Assembly: GCF_004564355.1 (NCBI RefSeq)
Contig: NZ_CP038266.1
Location: 2,666,001-2,730,000 of the forward strand
Direction of reading: 5' to 3'
DNA length: 64,000 nucleotides
From: Microbacterium wangchenii
Lineage (GTDB): Bacteria; Actinomycetota; Actinomycetes; Actinomycetales; Microbacteriaceae
Part shown: positions 24,919-33,508 of the stretch, piece by piece
Layout: each line of letters opens with the position of its first letter
Position numbering within the stretch: position 1 is the first letter of the stretch
Translations under genes and position numbers: made by a program
The notes under the pieces: generated by a model
Seen by the model: the letters and a program-made list of their open reading frames with translations, nothing else
Told to the model about the DNA's origin: nothing
Databases searched by the model: none

Positions 24919-25620
24919 TCAGCGCCGGTCGTCGACGAGGAAGATGTGGGATGCCACTTCGACGGGCAGCTCGAGTGCCTCCTCGCTGCCCTCCATCTGC
25001 ACCAGGACGTACCCCTCGCTGAAGCGGTAGTCACCGCGCGCGCCGGGCATGACACCGGCCGCCTTGAGCTGCTGGAGCAGCTCCGGATCGACCTGGGCGG
25101 GCTCGGCGAGCCGGCGTACGGTGCCCTCGATGGGCTCCCCCGCCTCGGTGAGTCGGCGCACCAGCCCCACGACCCCCTGCTCGAACGTGTTCGCGGGGAC
25201 GTCGCCGAGCTGATCGAGCCCCGGGATGGGGTTGCCGTACGGCGACTCGGTGGGGTGGCCGAGCAGCTCGACCAGACGTCGTTCCACCTGCTCGCTCATG
25301 ACATGCTCCCACCGGCATGCCTCTTCATGTACGTATGCCCAGTCGAGGCCGATCACGTCGCTGAGGAGACGCTCTGCCAGGCGGTGCTTGCGCATGACGT
25401 CGACCGCCTTCTGGCGCCCGGCGGCGGTGAGCTCGAGGCGGCGGTCATCCGAGACGACGACGAGTCCGTCGCGCTCCATGCGTCCCACCGTCTGCGACAC
25501 CGTGGGGCCGGAGTGACCCAGGCGTTCGGAGATCCGTGCCCGCAGCGGGACGATGTTCTCCTCCTCGAGTTCGAGGATCGTGCGCAGGTACATCTCCGTC
25601 GTGTCGATGAGATCGGTCAT
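24919..25620 (-). CDS. DtxR-family metal-dependent regulator
   Basis: 233 residues with the full three-domain plan: winged helix at 1-72 (MYLRTILELEEENIVPLRARIS; SGPTVSQTVGRMERDGLV), a dimerisation/metal domain (HRLAERLL, WAYVHEEACRWEHVMSE), and a C-terminal FeoA/SH3-like domain. The H-x-E and EACxWEH residues are the metal ligands typical of IdeR/DtxR or MntR-type repressors that sense Fe(II) or Mn(II). An ATG at 25620 begins exactly at the helix; upstream in-frame codons add nothing. No iron transport gene is adjacent, so it is probably a global regulator. Confidence 0.92.
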   Translation of the reverse strand: MTDLIDTTEMYLRTILELEEENIVPLRARISERLGHSGPTVSQTVGRMERDGLVVVSDDRRLELTAAGRQKAVDVMRKHRLAERLLSDVIGLDWAYVHEEACRWEHVMSEQVERRLVELLGHPTESPYGNPIPGLDQLGDVPANTFEQGVVGLVRRLTEAGEPIEGTVRRLAEPAQVDPELLQQLKAAGVMPGARGDYRFSEGYVLVQMEGSEEALELPVEVASHIFLVDDRR

Positions 25621-25712
25621 GGGGGTGTCCTCGGCGCTCGGGTGGAGCATCCAGCCTATCCAACGCGGCGGACGGCGGCCCCGGGCGGACGAGGCGGCAT
25701 CGGCGACCGCCC

Positions 25713-25724
25713 TACAATCGAGCC
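25713..25724 (+). promoter_or_regulatory. -10 box of leaderless serC promoter
   Basis: TACAAT at 25713-25718 is followed by six bases and then ATG 25725, with no ribosome binding site between. Transcription would start at the ATG. Confidence 0.6.
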
Positions 25725-26837
25725 ATGCCGCACGTGGACCTGCCTCGCGACCTGCTGCCCGCCGACGGACGCTTCGGATGTGGGCCGTCCAAGATCCGCG
25801 GAGCGCAGTTGGAGGCGCTGGTCACCCGCGGCGCCACCCTGCTGGGAACCTCTCACCGCCAGGCGGCCGTGAAGGGCCTGGTCGGCAGCGTGCGCGCCCG
25901 CCTGGCCGAGCTGTTCCGCCTTCCCGACGGCTACGAGGTCATCGTCGGAAACGGCGGGTCCACCGCGTTCTGGGATGCCGCGGCCTTCGGACTGGTCGAG
26001 CAGCGCGCTCAGAACCTCGTCTTCGGGGAGTTCGGCGGCAAGTTCGCCGCGGCCGCGAAGGCGCCGTGGCTGCAGGCCCCCGACGTGCGCAAGGCGGAGC
26101 CGGGCACGCGCACGGTCGCCGAGCCGGTCGAAGGCGTGGACGTCTACGCGTGGCCGCACAACGAGACCTCCACCGGCGTGGCGGCCCCCGTCGTGCGGGT
26201 CGCCGGCGACGCCGGTGCGCTCACGGTGATCGACGGGACGAGCGCCGCCGGCGGCATCGACCTGGAGATCGGCGAGGCCGACGTCTACTACTTCGCCCCG
26301 CAGAAGAACCTCGGCTCCGACGGCGGCCTGTGGTTCGCCGTCGTCTCCCCCGCCGCCATCGAGCGCATCGAGCGGATCGCCGCATCCGGCCGGTACATCC
26401 CCGAGTTCCTGAGCCTGAAGAACGCGCTGGACAACTCCCGCCTGCAGCAGACGCTCAACACCCCCGCGCTCGCGACGCTCCTGCTCCTGGACGACCAGCT
26501 CGGATGGATCCTCGACAACGGCGGACTGGCATGGGCCGGCGCCCGCACACGCGAGTCGTCGCAGCTGCTGTACGACTGGGCCGAGGCATCCGCCGCGGCG
26601 ACCCCGTTCGTCGCCGATCCCGCCGACCGCTCGCCGGTCGTGGTGACGGTGGACTTCGATGAGCGGGTGGATGCGGCGGCCGTGGCCGCGAGCCTGCGAT
26701 CCAACGGAATCGTCGACACCGAGCCGTACCGCAAGCTCGGCCGCAATCAGCTGCGCATCGCGACGTTCGTCTCGATCGAGCCCGACGACATCCGCCAGCT
26801 GATCCGCTGCATCGACTACACGATCGAACGGCTCTGA
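25725..26837 (+). CDS. serC: Phosphoserine aminotransferase SerC
   Basis: 370 residues. A class V aminotransferase with FGCGPSKIR at the N-terminus, GNGGSTAFWDA, the PLP lysine in YYFAPQKNLGSDGGL (about residue 193), and the closing YRKLGRNQLRIATF. The enzyme converts 3-phosphohydroxypyruvate and glutamate to phosphoserine in serine synthesis (and serves in B6 synthesis in some bacteria). The sequence type matches the actinobacterial/mycobacterial form. The gene stands alone between the divergent DtxR gene and a convergent DUF3027 gene. Confidence 0.95.
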   Translation: MPHVDLPRDLLPADGRFGCGPSKIRGAQLEALVTRGATLLGTSHRQAAVKGLVGSVRARLAELFRLPDGYEVIVGNGGSTAFWDAAAFGLVEQRAQNLVFGEFGGKFAAAAKAPWLQAPDVRKAEPGTRTVAEPVEGVDVYAWPHNETSTGVAAPVVRVAGDAGALTVIDGTSAAGGIDLEIGEADVYYFAPQKNLGSDGGLWFAVVSPAAIERIERIAASGRYIPEFLSLKNALDNSRLQQTLNTPALATLLLLDDQLGWILDNGGLAWAGARTRESSQLLYDWAEASAAATPFVADPADRSPVVVTVDFDERVDAAAVAASLRSNGIVDTEPYRKLGRNQLRIATFVSIEPDDIRQLIRCIDYTIERL

Positions 26838-26867
26838 CGCGCACCCGCTCCTGGCGAGGACGGGCGG

Positions 26868-26896
26868 ACTGAGGCGCCGCTCAGGCGGCGCTCAGT
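26868..26896. terminator. Bidirectional terminator between serC and the DUF3027 gene
   Basis: A stem of ACTGAG(g)CGCCGC with GCGGCGCTCAGT and a short loop lies in the 54-bp convergent gap and overlaps the DUF3027 stop codon. Confidence 0.65.
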
Positions 26897-27527
26897 CCTC
26901 GTCTTCCGAGTCGGAGTCGTCGTCCGAGTCCTCGTCCGAGTCGTCGTCGTCGTCCGAGTCGTCGTCCTCGTCCGAGTCGTCGTCGTCCTCGTCGTCCGAG
27001 TCGTCGTCCTCGTCGGATGCGGCGGGGTCCAGCTCGTCGATGTCGACGCCGTCCAGGTCGCCCGCGTGCAGGATCGGCGAGCCGTCGTCATCCAGCTCGT
27101 CGTCGTCGAGATCGTCACCGAGAACCTCGTCGATCTCGTCGTCGTCGAGCTCGTCGGAGTCGTCCCGCTCGTCGAGGTCGGACTCGCCCGACTCGGCCGA
27201 GGCGCGCGCAGTGGCCTGATACTCGGCAAGGCGCACCGCCCACGGCACCCATTCCGGCGCGACGAGCGCGTCGTCACCGGGGAGCAGCTCCACCTCGAGC
27301 ACCGTCGGCTCCGCGTCCTCGACACGGGCGACACTCACGGTCCAGAACCATCCCGGGTAGCCGGCGAGGCGGTTGGCGAAGCGCAGCGAGATGACGCCGT
27401 CGCCCTCATCGAGATAGCCCACCGGCTCGCCGATCGACGCCTCGGAGGTCACCTCCAGCAGGGCGGCGCGGGCGAGGTCGGAGGCGCCGAGGAGGCGCTC
27501 GTCGACCGGCTCAGGCATCGAGGTCAT
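26892..27527 (-). CDS. DUF3027 protein with very acidic C-terminal tail
   Basis: 211 residues. The first 110 residues form the DUF3027 domain (GEPVGYLDEGDGVISLRFAN, PGWFWTVSVARVEDAEPTVL, VAPEWVPWAVRLAEYQATA). From about residue 115 to the end the protein is almost only Asp, Glu and Ser, with runs such as DEDDDSDDEDDDDSDEDDD. Such tails are disordered and highly negative, as in proteins that mimic DNA or bind basic partners. The gene overlaps the cold-shock-like gene upstream by 17 bp, so the two are coupled. Function of DUF3027 is unknown; a nucleic-acid-related role fits the partner. Confidence 0.88.
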   Translation of the reverse strand: MTSMPEPVDERLLGASDLARAALLEVTSEASIGEPVGYLDEGDGVISLRFANRLAGYPGWFWTVSVARVEDAEPTVLEVELLPGDDALVAPEWVPWAVRLAEYQATARASAESGESDLDERDDSDELDDDEIDEVLGDDLDDDELDDDGSPILHAGDLDGVDIDELDPAASDEDDDSDDEDDDDSDEDDDSDDDDDSDEDSDDDSDSEDED

Positions 27528-27894
27528 CGGCGACCTTGCGCAGCACGGCGGCGACCTTCTTGCCGTGCGAACCGCTGGGGTAGCGTCCGCGACGGAGATC
27601 GGAGCCGATGTCGTCGAGGAGCTTGACGAGATCCTCCACGATCACCGCCATGTCGTCGGCGGGCTTCCGGGCGCGCTTGGCCACGCTGGGGGGCGCCTGG
27701 AGGACGCGGACCGACAGCGCCTGCAGGCCGCGTTTGCCTTCAGCGACCCCGAACTCCAGCCGTGTTCCGGCCTTGGGTGCGGGGGCGCCGGCGGGGAGGG
27801 CAGTCGCGTGCAGGAAGACGTCCTGGCCGTCATCGCCCGTGATGAAGCCGAAACCCTTCTCTTCGTCGTAGAACCTGACCTTGCCGGTGGGCAT
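27511..27894 (-). CDS. Cold-shock domain protein with C-terminal extension
   Basis: 127 residues. The cold-shock domain (about 1-65) has KGFGFITGDDG (RNP1) and DVFLHATAL (RNP2). An extra 60-residue, helix-rich C-terminal segment (KRARKPADDMAVIVEDLVKLLDDIGSDL...) follows, absent from ordinary CspA. This domain combination, overlapping a DUF3027 gene, recurs in Actinobacteria. It is likely an RNA- or ssDNA-binding protein whose extension mediates partner contacts. Confidence 0.88.
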   Translation of the reverse strand: MPTGKVRFYDEEKGFGFITGDDGQDVFLHATALPAGAPAPKAGTRLEFGVAEGKRGLQALSVRVLQAPPSVAKRARKPADDMAVIVEDLVKLLDDIGSDLRRGRYPSGSHGKKVAAVLRKVADDLDA

Positions 27895-28010
27895 CGAGAA
27901 CCTCGCTGAGACGGGGGTCCGCGCGGGCGCGCGGACGTGGGGTGGATCGCGACCGGTGCGTCGCCGCCTCCCAGACTACGGCACCGGCGCGAACCGCTAG
28001 GCTGGTGCGG

Positions 28011-28277
28011 ATGAGCACGCGCCCGCACAGCGACGACCTTCCCGTCCGTCGCATCGACCGCGTCCTGGCGTTCATGTCGCTGGGACTGCTGGTGCTGTCG
28101 ATCGCGTGCTTCGTGGCGATCATGATCGGGTCCGCCTCCGGCGCCGATTTCAGCTCGGGGATATGGCCGACGGTCGGCGTGACGGTCTACATCGCCCCGA
28201 TCCTCGCGTTCGTGATGCTGATGACGGTCCTGGTCATGAGTTTCGTGCGAAGGGCCCGAGCCAACCGGGATCATTGA
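28011..28277 (+). CDS. Small two-helix membrane protein
   Basis: 88 residues with two transmembrane helices (VLAFMSLGLLVLSIACFVAIMI and VYIAPILAFVMLMTVLVMSFV) and charged ends. A -10 box TAGGCT (27998-28003) stands seven bases before ATG 28011, so it is probably leaderless. It slightly overlaps or abuts the next gene and is likely co-transcribed with the helicase-associated gene. No function can be given. Confidence 0.75.
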   Translation: MSTRPHSDDLPVRRIDRVLAFMSLGLLVLSIACFVAIMIGSASGADFSSGIWPTVGVTVYIAPILAFVMLMTVLVMSFVRRARANRDH

Positions 28278-28279
28278 TC

Positions 28280-30007
28280 GTGCCGCCGACATCCGACCAA
28301 CGCGCACTGGCCACTGCTCTGGCCGCGATGGACGATGCGGCCCTGTCGGAACTGCTGGCCGTGCGGCACGCACCGCCGACCGCGCCGTGGCGTGATCTGT
28401 ACGACGTGGCCGCCGCGCTGCTCGAACCCACCTCGATCGCACGAGGCCTCACCGCCCTGTCGTTCTTCCCCGCGCGGGCGCTGACGCGCGCGATCACCGA
28501 GGGGACGATGGTGCTCGCGGGCGACCGGGCCGAGCTGGTGGCCTCGGCACTCGTCGACGCCGAGGGGCACCCGTACGCAGCGGTGGCGGTGTCCGTGCGC
28601 GACCGCGAGGCACCCGTCGAACGCGCGGGACGGGCGGACCGCTCCACGACCGCGGAAGAGGACGCCGGTGCCGCCGAGCGCGCGTTCACCTCCGCCGCAT
28701 CCCTCGCCGACCTCCTCCTGCGCGCACTGACCGCACCGCTCACGCGCATCGGCAACGGCGCCCTCGGGGCGGGCGACCGCCGCGAGCTCGTCGAATCCGG
28801 CGCCGTCCCCGACGGCGACACCGCGGATCTCCTCGTGGGGTTCGCGGCGGCCACGGGCCTGCTGCATCCCGAGGAGAAGGCCTGGCTGGTCACCCCGGCC
28901 GGCCGCTCGTGGGTGGGCAGTCCGACGCTGGAACGGTGGATGATCGCCGCCGAACGGCTCCGAGACGCCCTCCCGTCCGGGCTGCGCACTCCCGAGGGGG
29001 GATGGATCCCCGCCGCCCTGTGGGCGGACGCCTATCCGTTCGACACCGCCTGGCCCAGCCACGCCGGCGTGTGGCGTGCACGCGCAGTGGCGTGGGGGCT
29101 GCTGAGCCCGGCCGGGGGCGAGCCACCATGGGCGGCGCCGCTGGCGGCCGGAGCCGACGCCGACGGCGCGGCGCTCGGCGCCTTCCTGCCGCCCGAGGTC
29201 GACCGCGTGTACCTGCAGAACGACCTCACCGCGATCGCGCCGGGTCCGCTGGCCCCGCATCTGGACGTGCGGCTGCGCAGCATGGCGGTGCGCGAATCGC
29301 ATGCCCAGGCCTCGAGCTACCGGTTCAGCGCCGACACGATCGCCGCGGCGATCACCGCCGGCGAGACGGCGGATTCGCTCAGATCCTTCCTCAGCGAACT
29401 GTCGCTGACCGGCGTGCCTCAGCCGCTGGAGTACGTCCTCTCCCGCACCGCCGACCGGCACGGCCTGCTGCGGGTCGGGCGCGACCCGGTCGCGGGGCGC
29501 ACACGCGTGACCAGCGACGATCCCGCCGCGCTGGAGACGGTGGCCGTCGATCAGGCGCTGCGCGCCCTCGGCCTCATCCGGCACGGCGGCGCCCTCGTGT
29601 CCCGCGTGGGCGAGGACACCGTCTTCTGGGCGCTCGCCGACGCGCGCTACCCGGTCGTGGCCGTCGACGAGACCGGGATGCCGCGGCGGCTGGATCGCGC
29701 GCGGCTGGCGCCCGAGCACACGGCTCCCGCCGCCGTGCAGCGGTACGCCGATCTCCTGGCTCGCGTGCGTGCCGGCAGCGAATCCGAAGACGCGGATGCC
29801 GCGTGGCTGGAGCGCGAGCTGGACTCCGCCGTCCGCGCCCGCTCCGTCGTCGACGTCGTCGTGCGCCTGCCGGACGGCTCCAGCCGCACGTTCCGCCTGG
29901 AGGCGACGGGACTGGGTGGCGGGCGCCTGCGCGGACGTGACCGCGGCGCCGACGTCGAGCGCACGCTGCCGCTGTCCAGCATCGCGAGCGTCCACCCCGT
30001 CACATGA
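28280..30007 (+). CDS. Helicase-associated (XPB_N/Helicase_C_3 type) protein
   Basis: About 575 residues. The sequence is dominated by winged-helix-like repeats: an N-terminal DQRALATALAAMDDAALSEL, middle sections with LVESGAVPDGDTADLLVGFAAATGLL, and a C-terminal part including ASSYRFSADTIAAAITAG and FLSELSLTGVPQPLEYVLSR, which is the conserved helicase-associated domain. No ATPase motifs exist. Its gene precedes xpB and the pair occurs together in Actinobacteria, where the protein is presumed to act with the XPB helicase. Start may be TTG 28274 (TTGA overlap with the previous stop) or GTG 28280; the latter has GGGA upstream. Confidence 0.82.
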   Translation: MPPTSDQRALATALAAMDDAALSELLAVRHAPPTAPWRDLYDVAAALLEPTSIARGLTALSFFPARALTRAITEGTMVLAGDRAELVASALVDAEGHPYAAVAVSVRDREAPVERAGRADRSTTAEEDAGAAERAFTSAASLADLLLRALTAPLTRIGNGALGAGDRRELVESGAVPDGDTADLLVGFAAATGLLHPEEKAWLVTPAGRSWVGSPTLERWMIAAERLRDALPSGLRTPEGGWIPAALWADAYPFDTAWPSHAGVWRARAVAWGLLSPAGGEPPWAAPLAAGADADGAALGAFLPPEVDRVYLQNDLTAIAPGPLAPHLDVRLRSMAVRESHAQASSYRFSADTIAAAITAGETADSLRSFLSELSLTGVPQPLEYVLSRTADRHGLLRVGRDPVAGRTRVTSDDPAALETVAVDQALRALGLIRHGGALVSRVGEDTVFWALADARYPVVAVDETGMPRRLDRARLAPEHTAPAAVQRYADLLARVRAGSESEDADAAWLERELDSAVRARSVVDVVVRLPDGSSRTFRLEATGLGGGRLRGRDRGADVERTLPLSSIASVHPVT

Positions 30008-30027
30008 CCGGCCCCGCCTCCGCGAAA

Positions 30028-30085
30028 GTGCATCGCCTCGGCGAGAGTGCACCGGATCCGGTGCGGATTCGGCGAGTCGATGCAC
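30028..30085. repeat. Nested palindromic element
   Basis: Outer arms GTGCATCG (30028-30035) and CGATGCAC (30078-30085) enclose a 16-bp perfect palindrome GCACCGGATCCGGTGC (30049-30064) and two GGCGAG(A/T) segments. It fills most of the gap between the helicase-associated gene and xpB. It could be a dispersed palindromic repeat, a processing site or an attenuator. Confidence 0.55.
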
Positions 30086-30142
30086 TCTCGGCGATGGCGC
30101 CCGCGACCGCCGGGGCGCGTTGCGACGGTAAGATGGACGGTT

Positions 30143-31792
30143 ATGGTTGACGGCCCCCTGATCGTGCAGAGCGACCGCACGGTGCTCCTGGAAGTGGCGC
30201 ATCCCGATGCGGAGAGCGCGCGCCACGAGCTCGCGGTGTTCGCGGAGCTGGAGCGCGCCCCCGAGCACATCCACACGTACCGCATCACCCGCCTGGGGCT
30301 GTGGAACGCCCGCGCGGCCGGGCACGACGCCGAGGACATGCTGGTCACCCTCGACCGCTGGTCGCGGTTCCCCGTGCCCGCGTCGGTGTCACTGGACATC
30401 CGCGAGACCGTCGGCCGGTACGGGCGCCTCGTCATCGAGCGCGATGAGGAGGGCGCCCTCGTCCTCCGCTCCACCGACCCGGCCGTCCTCACCGAGGTCG
30501 CCCGGAACAAGCGCATCTCGCCGCTGTTGATCGGCCACCCCGCGCCCGACGTCTACGTCATCGACGCGTGGGCCCGCGGCCACATCAAGCAGGAGCTGCT
30601 GAAGATCGGCTGGCCCGCCGAAGACCTCGCCGGCTACACGCCCGGCACCCCGCATCCGATCGATCTGGACGAGTCCAGCTGGCACCTGCGTCCGTACCAG
30701 CGCCAGGCCGTCGACGCCTTCGCCGAGGGCGGCTCCGGCGTGGTCGTGCTCCCCTGCGGCGCCGGCAAGACGCTCGTGGGCGCCGGGGCGATGGCCGACA
30801 CCAAGACCACGACGCTCATCCTCGTGACCAACACCGTCAGCGCGCGGCAGTGGCGCGACGAGCTGCTGCGCCGCACGTCGCTGACCCCCGAGGAGATCGG
30901 GGAGTACTCCGGGCAGGTCAAGGAGGTCAAGCCGGTCACGATCGCGACCTACCAGATCCTCACCGCCAAGCGCGGCGGGCAGTACGCGCACCTGGCGCTG
31001 CTGGATGCGCTGGACTGGGGGCTCATCGTCTACGACGAGGTGCACCTCCTCCCCGCTCCCGTGTTCAAGCTCACCGCCGATCTGCAGGCCCGCCGCCGGC
31101 TGGGGCTCACGGCGACGCTGGTGCGCGAGGACGGCCGCGAGGGCGACGTGTTCAGCCTCATCGGCCCGAAGCGGTTCGACGCGCCGTGGAAGGAGATCGA
31201 GGCCCAGGGCTTCATCTCCCCCGCCGTCTGCTACGAGGTGCGCGTGGATCTGCCCGCCGGCGACCGGCTCGAGTACGCCGCCGCCGCGGACGAGGAGCGC
31301 TACCGGCTGGCGGCGACCGCCCCGGCCAAGATCGAGGTGGTGCGGGGCCTCGTGCACCGGCATGCCGGCGAGCGCATCCTCGTGATCGGGCAGTATCTCG
31401 ACCAGATCGAGGTGCTGGCGCAGGCACTGGATGCTCCGCAGATCACCGGAGCCACCCCGATCCCCGAGCGCGAGGAGCTCTTCCAGGCGTTCCGCGTGGG
31501 CGAGATCTCGCTGCTGGTGGTGTCGAAGGTCGCCAACTTCTCCGTCGACCTGCCGGAGGCCTCCGTCGCCATCCAGGTGTCGGGGTCGTTCGGCTCGCGG
31601 CAGGAGGAGGCCCAGCGGCTGGGGCGGCTCCTGCGTCCGAAGCAGTCGGGCAACACCGCGAGCTTCTACACGCTGATCTCCCGCGACACGGTCGACCAGG
31701 ACTTCGCACAGAACCGGCAGCGCTTCCTCGCCGAGCAGGGCTACGCCTACACGATCCTGGATGCCGACGACCTGCTGACCGCCGCCGCCTGA
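30143..31792 (+). CDS. DNA repair helicase XPB
   Basis: 549 residues. An N-terminal damage-recognition-like domain (about 1-170) precedes two RecA folds. Motifs are clear: Q-type LRPYQRQAVDAF, Walker A PCGAGKTLVG, DEVH box (IVYDEVHLLP), motif III LTATLVREDG with an RED-like motif, and motif VI EEAQRLGRLLRP. XPB is a 3'-5' helicase/translocase linked to nucleotide excision repair; bacterial homologues unwind DNA in vitro, and the family is common in Actinobacteria. ATG 30143 has a -10-like TAAGAT eight bases upstream, suggesting a second, leaderless start inside the operon. Confidence 0.93.
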   Translation: MVDGPLIVQSDRTVLLEVAHPDAESARHELAVFAELERAPEHIHTYRITRLGLWNARAAGHDAEDMLVTLDRWSRFPVPASVSLDIRETVGRYGRLVIERDEEGALVLRSTDPAVLTEVARNKRISPLLIGHPAPDVYVIDAWARGHIKQELLKIGWPAEDLAGYTPGTPHPIDLDESSWHLRPYQRQAVDAFAEGGSGVVVLPCGAGKTLVGAGAMADTKTTTLILVTNTVSARQWRDELLRRTSLTPEEIGEYSGQVKEVKPVTIATYQILTAKRGGQYAHLALLDALDWGLIVYDEVHLLPAPVFKLTADLQARRRLGLTATLVREDGREGDVFSLIGPKRFDAPWKEIEAQGFISPAVCYEVRVDLPAGDRLEYAAAADEERYRLAATAPAKIEVVRGLVHRHAGERILVIGQYLDQIEVLAQALDAPQITGATPIPEREELFQAFRVGEISLLVVSKVANFSVDLPEASVAIQVSGSFGSRQEEAQRLGRLLRPKQSGNTASFYTLISRDTVDQDFAQNRQRFLAEQGYAYTILDADDLLTAAA

Positions 31793-31810
31793 CCGGCGCC
31801 GGGGCCCGCG

Positions 31811-33508
31811 CTAGGCCGGCGGGGGCGTGAGCCACGCGTACCCGTGCGGGGGCAGGCGCAGCGCGGTGACCGTCTCGCCCGTGAGCACGTCGGTGCCGGC
31901 GAGGGAGGGCAGCTCCACGACCTCGTCGCTCACGTTGATCGCCGCGACGATCTCGTGCACCGTCCCGGCGGCGCGGCGCACGACGAAGGCGCGCTCGTCG
32001 AGCGCCTCGACGGTCTGATCCGCGAACGGCGAGAAGCCCGGCTGCGTGCGCCGCACCGACAGCAGGTGCCGGAGGCCGGCGAGCATGCGCGCACGGCGCG
32101 GGATCTCGGCCAGTTCGGCCGCGAGCAGGTCGGCGTCGAGGACCTGCCGGTTGATCCGGCGGGCGATCCCGCTGTGCTGCATGCCCTGCTCGTCCTGACC
32201 GGAGCCGAAGAGGGAGTGGTAGTACACCGCGGGCACGCCCACCACCGACAGCAGGATGGCGTGGGCGGCCAGCCCCCGCACGACCGCGGAGGCGTCGGGG
32301 TCGGGGTCGGCGGGATCCACGAGCGCGTCGAGGAAGTTCGTGTTGAGCTCGTACACGCCCTCGGTGCCGTCGGGGCGTCGCGCCATCGACACGCGGCCGC
32401 CGCGGGCACGCGTGCGCTCGACGAGCAGGTCGCGGTCGGCGTCGGAGAGGAGGCCCACGGTGGGGCGCAGCCCGATCCCGTCATGGCTGGCGAGGAAGTT
32501 GAACCACGTCGCCGCCGGGCCCACCGGGCCGATGCCGCTCGCCCACCGGGTCAAGGCGCCTGCCCGGCCGGTGACGAAGGCGTGCAGGACGAGCGGCGGG
32601 AGGGCGAACTGGTACACCATGTGCGCCTCGTCCGAGCCGTCGCCGAAGTACGTGATGTTGTCGGCGTGCGGCACGTTGGTCTCGGTAAGCAGGCGCGTGC
32701 CCGGGGCCACCGCATCCACGATCGCCCGCCATATGCGGATGACGGCATGCGTCTGCGGCAGGTGGATGCACGAGGTGCCCGACTCCTTCCACAGGTAGCC
32801 GATGGCGTCCAGGCGCACCGTGGTGGCGCCCCGCGACACGTATCCCAGCAGGACATCGGTGAGATCCAGCAGCACGGCCGGGGTGCGCGGATCGACGTCG
32901 ACCTGGTCGTCGCCGAACGTCGTCCACGCGCGCACCTGTGTGCCGTCGGGGCGCTCGTAGGTGTGCAGCAGCGGTGTCGTGCGCGGGCGCACCACGTGCG
33001 ACACGTCGAAGTCCGGCCCCGGCTCGAGGAAGTAGCCGGCGTAACGCGGGTCACGGTCAAGCCACCGGCGGAACCACGTGCTCGAACTGGACACGTGGTT
33101 GGCGACGAAGTCCAGGGCGAGCGCGTAGTCCTGACGCAGCTGCGCGATGTCGTCCCACGTCCCCAGGGACGGATCGACCTGGCGGTGATCGGTGACGCCG
33201 AACCCGTCGTCGGAGGTCCAGGGGTAGATGGGCAGCAGGTGCACATCGGTCACGACATCGCCCACGTGCGCGCGCAGGATACCGGCGAGCGTCTGCAACG
33301 GCACCTCGCCCTCGCGGTGGAACGAGCCGCCGTACGTGATGAGGTAGGCGGTGCCCTCGTCCCACCGGGCGGGGCCTGTCGTCGCGAGGGGCTCCGCCCA
33401 CCGCGCCGCGAGGCGGACGAGATCGTCGAGCACGGCGGTGGCATCCCCGGGGTACAGCATCGCCACCAGCGGCGCGATGCGCTCGCGCAGGCGATCCAGC
33501 TCAGGCAT
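31811..33508 (-). CDS. GH13 sugar phosphorylase (subfamily 18 type)
   Basis: 565 residues. The (beta/alpha)8 catalytic residues of GH13 are present: VRLDAIGYLWKE (nucleophile Asp), LLTETNVPHADN (acid/base Glu) and FNFLASHDGIGLRP (stabilising Asp). The start LVAMLYPGDATA, LLPIYPWTSDDGFGVTDHRQVDP and SGQDEQGMQHSGIARRINR match sucrose phosphorylase-like enzymes. At 565 residues it is longer than sucrose phosphorylases (about 490) and fits the glucosylglycerate or related phosphorylases of GH13_18. The enzyme would split an alpha-glucoside with phosphate to give glucose 1-phosphate. It is the last gene of the operon and overlaps the alpha-galactosidase gene. Confidence 0.85.
   Translation of the reverse strand: MPELDRLRERIAPLVAMLYPGDATAVLDDLVRLAARWAEPLATTGPARWDEGTAYLITYGGSFHREGEVPLQTLAGILRAHVGDVVTDVHLLPIYPWTSDDGFGVTDHRQVDPSLGTWDDIAQLRQDYALALDFVANHVSSSSTWFRRWLDRDPRYAGYFLEPGPDFDVSHVVRPRTTPLLHTYERPDGTQVRAWTTFGDDQVDVDPRTPAVLLDLTDVLLGYVSRGATTVRLDAIGYLWKESGTSCIHLPQTHAVIRIWRAIVDAVAPGTRLLTETNVPHADNITYFGDGSDEAHMVYQFALPPLVLHAFVTGRAGALTRWASGIGPVGPAATWFNFLASHDGIGLRPTVGLLSDADRDLLVERTRARGGRVSMARRPDGTEGVYELNTNFLDALVDPADPDPDASAVVRGLAAHAILLSVVGVPAVYYHSLFGSGQDEQGMQHSGIARRINRQVLDADLLAAELAEIPRRARMLAGLRHLLSVRRTQPGFSPFADQTVEALDERAFVVRRAAGTVHEIVAAINVSDEVVELPSLAGTDVLTGETVTALRLPPHGYAWLTPPPA

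Noticed and set aside
26895..27030. Apparent hexanucleotide tandem repeat (GTC-rich)
   Set aside because: It encodes the Asp/Glu/Ser tail of the DUF3027 protein, so it is explained as coding sequence rather than a separate satellite.
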